Shown: in pieces, positions 10,980-22,974 of the stretch
How the letters are laid out: each line of letters begins with the position of its first letter
Position numbering within the stretch: position 1 is the stretch's first letter
Assembly: GCF_905171765.1 (NCBI RefSeq)
Contig: NC_053390.1
Location: 581,276,471 to 581,340,470, forward strand
Reading direction: 5' to 3'
DNA: 64,000 bases
DNA from: Bufo bufo
Taxonomy: Eukaryota; Chordata; Amphibia; Anura; Bufonidae
Notes under the pieces: generated by a model
What the model was told of the DNA's origin: nothing
Database searches by the model: none
What the model saw: the letters and a program-made list of their open reading frames with translations, nothing else
Position numbers and translations under genes: made by a program

Positions 10980-11990
10980 GTTGCTACTCTTCAGAGAAAA
11001 TTAAAAGAGGAGGGAAACTTACAATTGACCCCCTTAAATACTCTCTCATAATTGGATTCACCTGTGTATGTAGGTCAGGGGTCACTGAGCTTACCAAGCC
11101 AATTTGAGTTCCAATAATTAGTTCTAAAGGTTTTGGAATCAATAAAATGACAACAGTGCCCAAATTTCTGCACCTGCCTAATTTTGTTTAAACAATTATA
11201 GCACACTTTCCGGAAATCCAATAAAGTTCATTTCACTTCTCAAATATCACTGTGTGTGTCTCCTATATGATATATTTAACTGACATTTTTTATCGTAACA
11301 ACCAACGATTTATACAGGAAAATCATGACAATTAACAAGGTTGCCCAAACTTTCGCATCCCACTGTATATATGTAAGAAAGCTACTGCTCCAGACTAGGC
11401 TTTAAATAAATAAAGTCTTTGGCTGGTAAAATCTCTTGCCTGATCCTAACCTGACTTGAAGGTGGTTTGCAGAGTCCTTGAACCTCTATTTTCCAGTGTT
11501 TTCTGACAGATGGTCTATCTGTCCTCAGGGTTTAAACTGGAGGTGTGGATGTCGGAAGCTGTGTCCTACACCTGCTTGCAAAGGTGCCTGGGAAGCCCTT
11601 AAGTATGGCCGTGTGCTATCCTTTGACTATAAAATAAAATCAAAATCCCCTTGAATACTTGCTTTAGTAGCTGGACACTGGTCCCCCCCGGAGGAGCGAG
11701 CTGTAGAAGTGGACTTCTCACCTCTGGGTGGAATCTTGCGGCTTTGACCCTGGGCTGTGGAGCCAACAGGGAGAGAGCAGAGAGGCAGGAGGCCTCCCTC
11801 CAGCAAGCAGCTACTTCATGGCTGCATACTGACTTAAACTAGTCTAGACTGGAACTGCCTAACTTGGGCCTGAGCTAAGCTATATATACACTGTAACACT
11901 GCCCCATCTTGTGGAGAAACTAGTGTAGTGCACCCTAACTAGGCCTGTGTAAAGGAACTTACATGTGGAATCACATTGTGACATGGAAGA

Positions 11991-12302
11991 ATATGACATG
12001 AGATGAAATACAGCATACAGGCATAATACAAGACATTAAAACACAATAAAAACAAGTTTGCGGTGCCCACGGCCACGTAGTTGGACACTGCATATGTTTA
12101 ACATATTTTATCACAAGTAAATAGCGGCTGTCAAAAAATAAGACATGTCCTGTTTTAGTCCGTTTTAATAGCCAGATAAGGGAAACACGGAAATCTTACG
12201 AGTTGTGCTGCGATCTCATTTGGTTCAATGGCTGCATTGCTGCACAGTGCTCTTTGGTCATACAACAGGAGTAGCTGACAAGATCACGGTGATGCCCCAG
12301 CC
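11991..12302. other. Intergenic, nothing recognised
   Basis: Unremarkable AT-rich sequence between the unclassified repeat and a MITE. Confidence 0.4.
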
Positions 12303-12305
12303 TAA

Positions 12306-12500
12306 GGCTGTTTTCACATAGTCAGTGTTTGATCAGTGATTTCCATCAGTGATTGTGAGTCAAAACCAGGAATGAAGCCTAAACTGATAAGTTATAATGG
12401 GAAGATTTCCACCTGTTATATGTTTTGGACAAGCTCCTGGTTTTGGCTCACAATAACTGATGAAAAGCACTGATCAAATACTGACTGTTTGAAAGAGGCC
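12306..12500. mobile_element. Harbinger-like foldback MITE, 195 bp
   Basis: Begins ggctgttttcacatagtcag and ends ctgactgtttgaaagaggcc, flanked by TAA at 12303-12305 and 12501-12503. The inner arms tgatcagtgatttccatcag and ctgatgaaaagcactgatca pair across the centre. Confidence 0.85.
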
Positions 12501-12645
12501 TAAGGATATAGCCGGAGAAGTAGGGTGTTTCTTTCCATTTATGATCAAATCTTGATTTTGGCTTCAAAAACTACATACAAAACCTGCATGTGCATCTGTA
12601 CCCTATGTAGAAAGGCGCAGGGGTCTGTCATTGACAGAAGGTACG

Positions 12646-13144
12646 TGTCACCGAGGTTCCTGGCCTCGGTGAGATAGGAACCGGTAATTTTGTGTGTCAG
12701 CGGCAGGTAGTGCTCGCTGACACTGTTGTACTTAGTGTGGCCGTAAAGCCATTCCAGGCCGGTTCTTGTTGGGAGCAGCCAAAGAGCAGGGTGGGTGGCT
12801 GTTCCCCACGTCCAGGCCAGGTTTTGGGCTGGGGTTTAAAAACCCAGCCAGCAGCTCAGCTGGGGCTGGTGTGATTCCCCAAGTGATACTGGAGCTGTGG
12901 AATCACTGTGTTTTGGGAGCTGAGGAAACCCGCCAGGCTGAGAGCCGCATGAGAGCCGCCTGCTGTGGACTGCCAGGTGATTTGTGGAATCTTGCTGTGT
13001 GAATTAACACCAAGACCCTGTAAAGTGCTGTTTTTCCTTTTCTGCTTGTTTTGGTGTGAATAAACACTGAACTTTTGTTTTTCAACCGTGGTCTTGCCTC
13101 TGTGGTGCGTCCGCTTACCCTGCCTACCAGAGCAAATCCCTACA
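12646..13144 (+). mobile_element. Solo LTR candidate
   Basis: A 499-bp segment beginning tgtcaccgaggttcc and ending ctaccagagc...cctaca, that is, TG...CA. A TATA-like gggtttaaaaaccc at about 12832 and a polyadenylation signal gtgaataaacactg at about 13055 are spaced as in a retroviral-type LTR. No internal region or primer-binding site follows, so it would be a solo LTR. I found no clear target duplication, so either it is old or my ends are off by a few bases. Confidence 0.45.
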
Positions 13145-13565
13145 CATATTATATGGATATTGTTGACGTCAGATCACTAGGAAGTATAAGACAATGAATG
13201 TGAATGAAGTCAGTAAGTACCAGAGTATTGCTAGTTATAATTTGCAATTTGAGGAGACCCTACAACATTCTGGCCGTCTGCTTGCTGCACAAGGACTTAT
13301 TCAGCTAGTATTCAATATATTAGATGCATAAATCTGTATGTGGTGAGTCCCCCCAGTGGTGGTTGCAGGCAGGCAGAATTTAAAAGGTACCTTCACACGT
13401 GGCAGATTTTGTTGCAGAAAATTTCCATGACTGAAAATGAGTTCCATTCATATAAATGGGGCTTTCAGAAATAAAGATGCATGCTGCTAAAAAAAAAAAA
13501 AAAACATTCAAATTAATTGCAACTACTTTATAACATTGTGAGAGGATGCATATATAAAAATAAAA
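13145..13565. other. Intergenic, no gene
   Basis: AT-rich, with an A-run at 13491-13504. No feature supported. Confidence 0.4.
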
Positions 13566-13571
13566 TGAAAT

Positions 13572-13835
13572 CATATTTCACAGGTGGGGGTCCCAGTGCT
13601 GAGACCCCTACCAATCTCTAGAATGAGGAGTCAGAAGCACTCATCTGAGCACTGCTTCTCCTTGCTCCTGAGCACAGTAGTGAAGATGGTCTCATAGACT
13701 TTCTATTGAGACCTTCTTCACCACCACATTAGGGAGCAAGGAGAAGCAGCACTCGACTAAGCGCGTCTGACTCTTCGTTCTAGCGATTGGCAGGGGTCTA
13801 AGTGCTGGGACCCCTGTTGATAAACACTTTTGATA
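13572..13835. mobile_element. Foldback MITE
   Basis: ggtgggggtcccagtgctga with accaatctctagaatgagg on the left mirrors cgttctagcgattggcaggg and agtgctgggacccct on the right; the central arms are gcactgcttctccttgctcc and ggagcaaggagaagcagcac. Ends are not sharply defined. Confidence 0.7.
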
Positions 13836-14097
13836 TGTCCTTATGACATATTAAAAGTTTAAAAAACGTGTAGTTACTCTTTAAGAGAGGCCCCTTCTGT
13901 ACAAGGCCCTCGCACAGCTGCATAGGCTCCACAATGATACGTTAACTCCTGAAGAAGAAGCAAATATGTTTTTCGATCTGCCTCAAGAAGAAGTTCCTTA
14001 CATAGACATTAGTATGGTTGCCACAAGGTTCAACAATAGGTGCATAAGTCCATAAACAGTTAGCACCCTGTGTTTACAAGCAGAACTGTTTCATTTA

Positions 14098-15487
14098 AAG
14101 GGGTTGTGCCATGAAAAAAATGCAGCGTCCCACTACTTGTGTGTGGGCACTGCTTAAAAGCACTTTTTATCTTGTCAATTGAATTCTGTTGTATTGTGGT
14201 ACTTTGTACTAATGTATCTGCAAAATCCCTGTTACCAGGCAGATTAGGCGTAATTTATACATCCCACCACTAGATGGGGATAAAACTTAAGTTCTATATA
14301 TACCTAGGTCAGGCCTAGTGAGGAAGGAGGAGATGAGTTTAGTGGGACAGAATAGAATGGATACAGATCTGAGTAGATCAGATTAGATTAGTGGGAGAGA
14401 ATGTAGAGTGAAGACTCCATGACACAGATTAGTGAGTGGAGTCAACTTCGCTATGAGGTGATACTAAGATGTGAGGCGCAGAAGAGCGCTTTCCTTCTGT
14501 GGCCGGACTATAGACTTGCATCCCTGACCAGTAGGAGAGAGTTTGCCTCCCTGGAATAGAAACAAGCTTTCTAAGGAATCATCGGTGATAAGAGCCATTA
14601 TTGAGGGCCACAGACACCGTTGCGCATGGTGGAGGATTTATAGCTTCTGGCAGCCACACCATACTTCTGAGAGACAGATGAGTTTGCCTGTCCCAATGTT
14701 CAGCTTGTAGGGAAAGGACAAGGAATAGGACTGAGCACATCAACAGGATCAAGGTACACCTTACCCTCAGCTCCAAGTCAAACCTAAAAAGCCTAGAAAC
14801 AGTGGGTTTGCAGAATCAACTCTGTTAACATCAAGAGACTGTATTTTTGTACTGCTGGAACTAAAGTCATTAACAGTAAAAGTTGTGAGTTGTATCTTAC
14901 CACTGTCTACCTCATTATTACTACTAATGGTTGTACCACCATTAACGGTACTGGCGTCACGACAAAAACCATCAAGGGACTCAGCCGCAACAAGCACCCT
15001 AAGCACCCCTAATATCAAGGGCACCTCAACCACCATCTTGGCTGATGCTTCCCTACCACAGAGCGTGCCCCGGAGGATTTCGTGCTGTCCACCTCAACAC
15101 TGTGCTGCCAGCCCAGGGAGGCTTTCTGCTAACCGTGAGTAAACTGATGAACTGTGTGTTATAATTTGGCCCCTCATCGTTCCACCGTGCACCTCACGTG
15201 TTGCCCCTGCGACTGGCTGGCTGCAAAAACATATTCCTTATCCACTGGATAGGTGATGCACATCTGATTGGTGGGGATCCAATTGCTGGAGAATCGAAGT
15301 GCCATTGTCTGTTGGACTGCTGGAGATAGCTAAGTGTAGTTCAAGCTGAACCTGTCACCATTCATGCCGGTGAGCAGGATCACTATTTTCTTCAATGATG
15401 GGAGCCCGAGTGGTCATAGCTCATCAATCAGATGCTGATCCTCTATCTTGTCTGTAGAGAATAAATTAATTTCATGGCACGACCACT
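14098..15487. mobile_element. TTAA MITE carrying a large insertion
   Basis: Left end ttaaaggggttgtgccatga (14095 on) and right end tcatggcacgaccact (about 15472-15487) are inverted copies. The unclassified repeat copy 2 lies between them. The inner right part (catctgattggtgggg and atcagatgctgatcctc) is foldback sequence typical of these MITEs. The right TTAA has decayed to tcaa. Confidence 0.6.
14190..15195 (+). repeat. Unclassified interspersed repeat, copy 2 (plus)
   Basis: Inverted relative to copy 1 at 8.9-12.0 kb and diverged from it. It runs from a TATA-like ttctatatatacctagg (about 14292) to gctaaccgtgagtaaactga (about 15132) and beyond to gtgcacctcacg. The best-conserved blocks are ggttgtaccaccatt, ggtactggcgtcacgac and ccgtgagtaa. 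No reading frame is conserved between the copies. Confidence 0.6.
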
Positions 15488-16299
15488 TCAAATCTATGAT
15501 TGTGTTCCGTGAACCAGGGAACATTTGGAGCCCCTAGAGTGATATATTGTTACATGATGGTGAGAATTAATTTTATTAAAAAAATCATGCTTGGTAAAGT
15601 CCTCAATAGGGTAGGGCCCATTCTAAGATATGCTATTAGGGCGGTATGACTTACGTCTACCATCATAAATCCTGTCATACTAATTCCAAGATGTCAATGG
15701 AAATGGTACAGTCGTGTTTGTCTGTGAATATAAGCCTTCTGGCATTGATGTGAACATTTGAATTTACATTATTTCATTTATAATTCTGTTCCCTTAAGAA
15801 GGAACCTAATCTCCATAATGATATCTGTAAAAGGTGTAAAAGTGTTCAATGATTTCATAGACTGGGAACAAGGTAGACATCAAGTAGGCTTCACTCTCTG
15901 AATTTCCCATGAAAGAACATGAATATAGCAATCAACAAACACAGAGTTTATGTTTTATCCCTTTTTCATTTTAATGACTTTAATTGACATAATGATGCTA
16001 ATCCTGTAGCTGCAGGACAGAGTGAATTGTAGCAACCATATTCAATATGAAAGAATTGTTTCCCTTTTAAAAATGTGTTTAAGTAAGATAAGTTCAAAGT
16101 AAATAATAGTCTCTGACTATCCTCCTCTTATGCAAGTTTGGAACAGATGGCTTTCTTTTCGTCTTTTTATCTGTGGCTGTGATTTTGTCACTGAAATTGT
16201 ATATCAATAAAGCTGTGCAGGCCAGTGGCTATACAGCTGACTTTCAGCACTCGAGCCCTGATACAAATCTGACCAGGAGCAACATCTATATGTTGTCTT
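15488..16299. other. Intergenic, no gene recognised
   Basis: AT-rich single-copy-looking DNA. No repeat ends or coding frames that I can support. Confidence 0.45.
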
Positions 16300-16980
16300 T
16301 TTTTTTGCCATGGCTTTTCCTCTAGTTTTTCTCATTTCCTCTCATGCTCTGTCACAAGGGTGTCATGACCTATTGCTGACCCTGTTTTGCCTGGGGTCAG
16401 AAGGTCGCAGTGGGTGGCTACGCTCTCAGATTCTCAAGAGATCGCTCCATGACCTAGTAGTGGGAATGGATTCCGGTCCAGGTTTTCCTGCTTAGGTTTG
16501 CAATCCTTTTTGTCCCATTTATGAATCTGTAGCTTTTCCTTTCATCTGTTCTCTGTCAGACATTTACGGTTACTATATATTCTCCCTTTCTGCTTCCCTT
16601 GTTACCAGATATAGACCTTCCTTCCAGATCTTCCATTCTGACCTCAGGTGGACAACTGTTGCTGTCCGGTTCTCTCCTGTTTGTTGTCTCCCTTCGGGGA
16701 TTGTTTGTGGTGTTTGTGTTGTTTGTCCTTTCCCTGTTGTTACCCTAGGAGTCAGTGGTGAGGACTAGTGCTCCACCTCCCTACTCACTACCTAGGGCTT
16801 ATTTCAGGGTAAGCCAGGGACTAGGCATGTGATCGGCGTACGGGTTAGCAGAACGTCTAAGGACGTCAGGGCTGCCAGGTGCCAGTGCCAGGCGAGCTAG
16901 GGGTCACCACTCCTCCCTCTCCCTAGTGGTACTCCTCTTCCCTCCCCTCTGAGCAGTATGTCTGTTACCTACCATCTCAG
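16300..16980. repeat. Unclassified GC-richer repeat, possibly LTR-derived
   Basis: A block with different composition from its neighbours: pyrimidine-rich runs, then ggtgaggactagtgctccac and agggtaagccagggactagg. No protein, inverted ends or duplication were found. It may be part of an LTR or SINE-like repeat, but this is a guess from composition. Confidence 0.25.
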
Positions 16981-18540
16981 ACGTGATATGCTCCAAAAAC
17001 TTACTAATAATGAATTGGCTTTCTATGAAATTGACCCCAGTGTGTGCATGTCTGAGATAGGGAATTTAGATTGTGTACTATATAAGCATAGAGATTAACT
17101 AAATGGTAAAAGAAAGAAATTATCTAAGTAAAAAAATAAAATAAAGATACAGTATTCTTTTCAATATTCTTGGCTTGAATATAGTGATTGTGATCATAGG
17201 GGATACTAATGTGCCCAACTTTAATGGTGCATGCAAGATACGTGCAAAACAAAGGACCAAAATGTGCTTTGGGTGGGTGTAAAGCAATATTTTCCATAAT
17301 ATCCTAGAATCAGACACAATTGGGATGACTAGGATGGTGTCAAAAGCTTGTTTAGAATATAACGGTTTTTTTTCTCTTCTGCAATTTATTTTTAAAGAGG
17401 ACTTGTCACATTATATAGTAAATGCAGTCTATTCTGTGAGAATCAGGTTATAACAGATTGATATATAGTATAGTGGGAAAATATCCAGCATAACATAATT
17501 TTATTTCTCTAAATCACTGTTCTTGACGGCTGTCAACTTTTGTTACAAAACTATATTTCAATCTTCTCAGCTCTCCTTCTCTACAACATGCTACCAGAAT
17601 CAGATCAAACTCTATTTTCAATGACTTCATAAGAAATCCATTCGTTTTTTACTAAGCAAATTTTTATAAGTTGCATCAAATCCCAACGTGTTATCTTAAT
17701 TTCTTTTTATCAAGTTGATATTAGACCCCACACTTTGTACTGAGTCATTTCTTAATATATGTATGACTTTATAGGAAGTGATAGTCTATTGTTCTGATAC
17801 AAAGCTCCAAATTCCCTTCATAGACACATTGCAGATTTGGCAATCGTACATGTATGGGGGGTGTGCGGACCCTGCTCCATATTAGGCAGGTACTGGTTGT
17901 GTTACACAGCTGTCCCTCTTCTGTAGTGACTGGGATCAGAGAACTCTGATGCCAGTCATTTAACTTCTCAGATGCAACTAATAGCAATCATGGCACCTGC
18001 CTCTGTCCCTTGTGAAGAATCCCAGACCTGCTAGGCTTGCCATGTAAGTATTCCTAGTACACTCAGAAGGGTGTATGACCAGAATGGTAAAATCACTGTA
18101 CACTGCAATACAAAAGCATAATACAAGCGAATGCAGGTTCCAGTCCTTGGGGAAAGGGGGGGGGGTGGTTAGAAGGTAAAAAGAAAAACAGAAATACTAG
18201 AAATTCAAAACACCCCTCTTTTCACACATTCCATTTTCCCATATTCCTATTTTCCACACGGAAAAAAAAAACTAACAAAAAATAAATATAACTGGTATTG
18301 CAGCCAAATGTCTGAACTATTAAAATCATGTCATGCAAGGCCAAAATAACTGTTTATGGTCACCCTGTCAACCCAAAAATTGGAAAAAAGGGATCACAAA
18401 ATGTTGTATGTATCTCAAAATGGTAACAATATAAATTACAGCTCACCTTGCAAACAAATGAGCAATGACACAATTGTGCTGAAGGAAAGAAATGTGTGTC
18501 AAAATATGGCAATACAAAGACTTTTTTTTTCAAATTAGGG
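16981..18540. other. AT-rich intergenic DNA with one MITE end
   Basis: No gene. At 17393 the words tttaaagaggacttgtcaca resemble the left end of TTAA-type MITEs, but no matching right end is visible. G-run at 18156-18166. Confidence 0.4.
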
Positions 18541-18905
18541 TACTTTCACACTAGCATTAGAAGAATCCGGCAGGCAGTTCCGTTGCCGAAACTGCCTGCC
18601 GGATCCGGATCATTTGTTTCCGGATCCGGATCTGTCTAACAAATGTATTGAAATACCGGATCCGTCTCTCCAGTGTCATCCGGAAAAACGGATCCGGTAT
18701 TTATTTTTTTCACATTTTTAAAGGTCTGAGCATGCGTAGACTGGAAAACCGGATCCGTCACTGTGGCAATTTCATGAACACTTGGTACCGGATCTGCAAT
18801 TAATACATTTTCTCCTGCCAAATACCGTAAAAGGGATGGAACGTAACATATTGAACGGATTGCTTTCCATTCAGAATGCATTAGGAAAAAACTGCTGCGT
18901 TTTTT
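18541..18905. mobile_element. Harbinger-like MITE, left end only
   Basis: Starts ttagggtactttcacactag, like the complete elements at 36730 and 39982, and contains repeated CGGATCCGG-type palindromes (for example ggatccggatcatt and aacggatccggta). No inverted right end is visible, so it is truncated near 18900. Confidence 0.65.
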
Positions 18906-19049
18906 GCAGTTAAATTACAGCCGCTAAATTACAGCGTCTACCTACAGCTACAACTAGAACGTTCAGTTCATCTACATTTCTGAGATGCCTTTTGTCCACA
19001 GACTTCCTCCGGTTATAACACAGCATTTCACTAGCGTTAGGGTCATGAC

Positions 19050-19260
19050 TCTAAGTGGTCTATTACAAAACATACCTTTTTCAACCATTCTTCAGTTGGT
19101 TTAGTGTGCTTTGGTTCATTGTCTTATGGGATCACCAAATGTCTCCTGATCTTGAGGTCAGACTGCTGCCATTACATTCTCCTGTACAATGTTTTAATAT
19201 AGCTTAGAATTCATTATTCCCTCAATGATATCCAGCAGAGACAAAGCTGTATACTGTAGA
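19050..19260 (-). pseudogene. Tc1-like transposase fragment, minus strand
   Basis: The reverse complement reads DNEPKHTKPTEEWLKK around 19080-19130, which is the second catalytic aspartate region of a Tc1-like transposase, with decayed coding sequence upstream. Frameshifts and stops are frequent. It faces the plus-strand Tc1 relic that follows and belongs to a different subfamily. Confidence 0.6.
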
Positions 19261-19289
19261 TCATGGTTCAGTTATGAAAATAAATATCC

Positions 19290-20160
19290 AAAACTTTGAA
19301 CATCCAATGTAAAACCATTAAATTCATTGTAACAAAATGGAAAGAATATGGCATAACTATATACCTGGCAAGAGAAGGACCCTCTCCCATACCCCCAGAC
19401 CAGGCAAGGAGGACATTATTCAGAAATTCAACAGACAACAATCATCAGCAAAAATCCACAGTGGAGTTAAAAGTATTTATCCAAAGAACCACTATAAGCC
19501 GTATACTCCACAGAGAGGGGTTTTATGAAAGAGTGTTCAAAGAAGCCATAGCTTAAAACAACCTGAGATTTAGAGTTTGCCAAACGGGGCAGACTTCCAA
19601 ACACACAGAAGAAGTTTTTTTGGCCAGATGAGACTAAACTGAACTTTCTGTCCACCTTTGGAAATGTTATGTGTAGTGCAAAACCCAACACTTCCCATCA
19701 CCTCAAAAACATAATTCCCAGAGAGAAGCATAGTAGTGGCAGCATCATTCTGTGAGGATGATTTTCATCAGCAGGAACTGGAAAATGGTCAGAATTGAAA
19801 GAAAGATGAGTAGCAGTAAATGTAGGGCAATTGTAGAAAAAAAAACTGTTTCAGTCAGCCAGAGATTTGAGACTGGGACGTAGGTTCATCTTCCAGCAGG
19901 ACAAGGACTCTAAACATACTGCTAAAACTACATTGGAGAAATTTGAGAGGAAACATTAAAAAATTTCTTAGAATACCCTCTAACCTCAATTCAATTGAGA
20001 TTCTGGACCTTCTATCTTGAAGGAGTTGGAGCAGTTTTCCCTGGAAGAATGGGCAAAAATCTCAGTGTTTCAATGTGCTAAGCTAAACCCCAAGACACTT
20101 GCATTTGTAATTACAGAAAAAGGAGATTCCAAAAGTATTGATTTTCAGGGGGTTAATATG
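19290..20160 (+). pseudogene. Tc1 transposase relic (plus)
   Basis: Decayed coding sequence for a Tc1-type transposase. A DNA-binding-domain segment appears at 19310-19560 (kinase-like frame breaks, then TTISRILHREGFY). A first-aspartate region follows near 19620 (FWPDETKLNF), then sequence resembling the second aspartate near 19895-19935 (FQQDKDSKHTAKTT) and a degraded third-acidic region after 19980. Several stops and shifts lie between these, so it is non-functional. Confidence 0.8.
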
Positions 20161-20164
20161 TAAA

Positions 20165-20396
20165 AGGGTTTTTCAAGACTTTAATACTGATGACCTACCT
20201 CTCGATAGGTCATTAGCATCTGATTGGTGGGGGTCGCCAATCACCTGTTTGAGAAGGCATCGGCACCACTACGAGCGCCACTGACTTCTTAAACAGCTGA
20301 TTGTCGGGGGTACTGGGTGTTTGACCCCCACGATAAGATACTGATGACCTATACAGAATATAGGTTCTTAGTATTTAAGTTTCAGAAAGTTCCTTT
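20165..20396. mobile_element. Foldback MITE fragment
   Basis: Inner arms ctgatgacctacctctcgat with gattggtgggggtcgcc on the left and ttgaccccca with tactgatgacctata on the right are inverted. The right end cctttaag resembles the TTAA family; the left end is eroded. Confidence 0.5.
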
Positions 20397-20761
20397 AAGC
20401 ACATTAAAGTTTGTTTTTTTGCTTAATTATTTGTTTGTGCCACAGTAGAAAAAAATGCTAGGCATGTTGTGTAAATCACGTGGCAAACCCCTGTCCTCGA
20501 ACAAAAAAGAGATTTTAATTTCAGGTTGTAATGCAACAAAACCCCCAAGGAGGTGAATACTTTCACAGGGCACTCTGCATGCCATACACTGGCATGCAGG
20601 TCAAAATTACTCTTACTGTGAATAGTTAAGCAAGTTGAAGATGACATGATCTCCAAAAGGCATAAAGTTAAAGATGATACATCCCCTTTGTATCTTAAGC
20701 AAAAACTATGTTTTTATTTTCATCTTTTACATTTTCAAAATAACAAAAAAGTAACAGGGTC

Positions 20762-21055
20762 TGAAGCAAAAGTTTGGGCACCCTGCATGGTTAGCACCTA
20801 GTAGCACACCCTTTGGCAAGTAACACAGCTTGCAAATGTTTTTGGTAGCCTGCCAACAGTCTTTCAATTCTTGTTTGAGGGATTTTCATCCACTTCCTTG
20901 CAAAAATCTTCCAGTTCTGTGAGATTCCTGGGCCATCTTGCATGCACTGCTCTTTTGAGGTCTACCCAAAGATTTTCAATGATGTACAGATCAGGGGACT
21001 GTGAGGACCATGATAAAACCATCAACTTGAGGCTAACTTTTGCAAGCCACTGTAT
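20762..21055 (-). pseudogene. Tc1 transposase C-terminal fragment (minus)
   Basis: The reverse complement encodes the end of a Tc1-like transposase: the third acidic residue region (LYIIENLWVDLKRAVHA), then WPRNLTELEDFCKEVDENP, then a decayed tail. The plus-strand end gcaaaagtttgggcaccctg (about 20767) resembles the terminal repeat of this class. The N-terminal two thirds are absent. Confidence 0.8.
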
Positions 21056-21388
21056 GATATATATATATACAGCTCCCCCTTTTTTTTAAAAAAAAAAACA
21101 CTTTTATTAAAGGGTTTGGCTACTTTCTGGTTACAATAAGTTTGTGAGATAATTATATGGCACTTACTAATATTGCCTTTGTTGAAATTCTGTACCATTT
21201 TCTATATTTCATAAGGTATGTCCCTTTTTTGCCAGGTCTTTTGTGCTATCCACACAGAGGTCTTGTCTATAAAATGGCTGCTGAAGGAGGGTCATGTGAC
21301 CAGGCAAATCACCTCTATGCGATGTCTCCTTCATTCAAACACATTGAACCAAAGTAAATGTGGTGCTATAATTCTATCTCAATTTTAA

Positions 21389-21502
21389 AGGGGTTCTCCT
21401 GGATTTTGATATTGATGATCAGTTCTGAAGATAGGTCATCAATATCAGATTGGCGGGGGTCCTGAGGATATGCCATCAATATAAAAATCCAGGAGAACAC
21501 CT
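21389..21502. mobile_element. Short TTAA MITE, 114 bp
   Basis: ggggttctcctggattttga (from 21390) and ataaaaatccaggagaacac are inverted ends, flanked by TTAA at 21385-21388 and 21503-21506. Confidence 0.85.
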
Positions 21503-22048
21503 TTAAGCAGAATTCTGGTGCATTTTTCAATATTAAATATGCCCCAAAGCCCCCAACTAACTGTGTGCCCAGTCAATCAATAGAAATCCAGGCCTAAAAT
21601 TGTGCGTTGACATAAGTATTCAGACCTTTTGCTATGACTCTTAAAATTTCTGGCTGGCTTTGATCATCTTTGAGGTTCTACTACTTGATTGGATTCCACC
21701 TGTGGTAAATTCAGTTGATTGGACATGATTTGAAAAGATACACCCCTGTCTATAAATGGTCTCACAGCTGACAATGCATATTAGAGCAAAAACCAAGCCA
21801 TGAGGAGGAAAGAACTGCCTGTAAAGCTCAGAGACAAGATTATGTGGAGGCACAGATCTGGAGAAGAGGGCAAAAATGTCTGCTGCACTAAAAGTTCTCA
21901 AGAGCACAGTGGTCTCCATAATTCTTAAATGGAAAAAGTTTGTACAGAGATATTCTTAATGAAAACTTGATCCCGAGTGCTCTAGACTTCAGACTGGGCC
22001 ATAGGTTCACCTTCCAACAAGACAATAGCAGGAGTGTCTTCGGGATAA

Positions 22049-22334
22049 GGGCTCATTCACATGACCACATACGTTCCGCAATTTAGCAAAACGGATGCGG
22101 ACCCATTCATTTCAATGGGGCAGCAAAAGATGCAAACAGCACACCGTGTTCTGTCCGCATCTATACTTCCATTACACAGCCCTGCAAAAAAGATAGAGCA
22201 TGTCCTAGTGTTGTCCGCAATTGTGGACAAGAATAGGCATTTCTATCATAGGGAAAAGCACACGGCCAGTATTTGTGTTTTGCGGATCCGCAATTTGCAG
22301 ACTGCAAAACACATATGGTCAATTGAATGAGCCC
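22049..22334. mobile_element. Harbinger-like MITE inside the Tc1 relic
   Basis: Begins gggctcattcacatgacc and ends ttgaatgagccc, flanked by TAA at 22046-22048 and 22335-22337. 286 bp, with ttgcggatccgcaat inside. Younger than the Tc1 copy it interrupts. Confidence 0.85.
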
Positions 22335-22631
22335 TAACTCTGTGAATGTGGCCAGGCCAGAGTCCGGACTTGAACCTAAATGAATATGTCTGGAGAGATC
22401 TGAAAATGACTGTCCTTCAACCTGACTGAGATTGAGACAATCTGCACACAGGAATGGCAGAAAATCCCCAAATCCAGGTGTGTAAACCTTGTAGCATCAT
22501 ACCCAAGAAGATTGGAGGCTGTAATCGCTGTAAAAGGTGCTTCAACTAAGTACTGAGTAAAGGGTCAGAAAACATATATCAATGCACTATTTTAGTTTCA
22601 ATAAATTAACAAAGATTTAAAACATTCTGTC

Positions 22632-22974
22632 TAAACCGCCGGTCTTAAAAAAGCCCCTGCGCTTCCGGAGGATCTGCCGAAGTTATGAAGAGGCGCAGGC
22701 ATCTCCATAACTTCAGCGTATACAGCACCAGTCTAAATGTAAGACAGCTTCCTTGCTGTCTTACATTTAGACCTTTTTCTATGCCTAAAACAGGTGTAGA
22801 AAATGATGAATGAGACAGGCCTCCCGGCCTGTCCCCACCCATGGCACGCCCACAATTTTATAACTGGCGTGAGCAGGGCGAAGACGCAACTAGCGATGCA
22901 ACTAGCCGTTGTGCCACCATCTGTGCCTGAAATACGCCTAATTTACGCGTATTTCAGATTAGTAAATGACCCCC
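22632..22974. mobile_element. Unclassified insertion inside the Tc1 3' end
   Basis: Sequence from about ctaaaccgccgg to aatgaccccctctg interrupts the Tc1 3' region, which reads ...aaacattctg before it and ttttcaatttctcatta after it. A short duplication (about tctgt) may flank it. Internally gtctaaatgtaagacagc and gctgtcttacatttagac form an inverted repeat. Family unknown. Confidence 0.5.

Larger units (their letters stand above)
9374..11365 (-). mobile_element. Tc1-like transposon, family B, with long terminal inverted repeats
   Basis: The left end tagtgggatgcgaaagtttg and the right end ctttcgcatcccactg are inverted copies flanked by TA. The inverted repeats extend about 200 bp on each side, sharing tttgtttaaacaatta, atttcacttctcaaatatca and ctcctatatgatatatttaa. 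The transposase lies on the minus strand and is broken. Length is about 1.99 kb including a 508-bp insertion; without it the element would be close to the usual Tc1 size. It sits inside an older unclassified repeat. Confidence 0.93.
8910..11990 (-). repeat. Unclassified interspersed repeat, copy 1 (minus), split by a Tc1 element
   Basis: The reverse complement of 8925-9170 aligns with the plus strand at 14925-15195: both contain ggttgtaccaccat, ggtactggcgtcacgac, agggcacctc and aaccgtgagtaa. The reverse complement of about 11855-11940 aligns with 14255-14330 through a tatata..ta..tcaggcc segment preceded by agatgggg. This gives one repeat of roughly 1 kb with a TATA-like start and a conserved gtgagta near its end, interrupted here by the Tc1 element at 9374-11365. 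No protein is visible. It could be the untranslated part of a retroelement. Confidence 0.6.

Noticed and set aside
12915..12945. gctgaggaaacccgcc as a hammerhead core
   Set aside because: CUGAGGA runs straight into AAAC without a stem II.
14579..15142. Open frames of 65-89 codons
   Set aside because: Not conserved between the two copies of the unclassified repeat that contains them.
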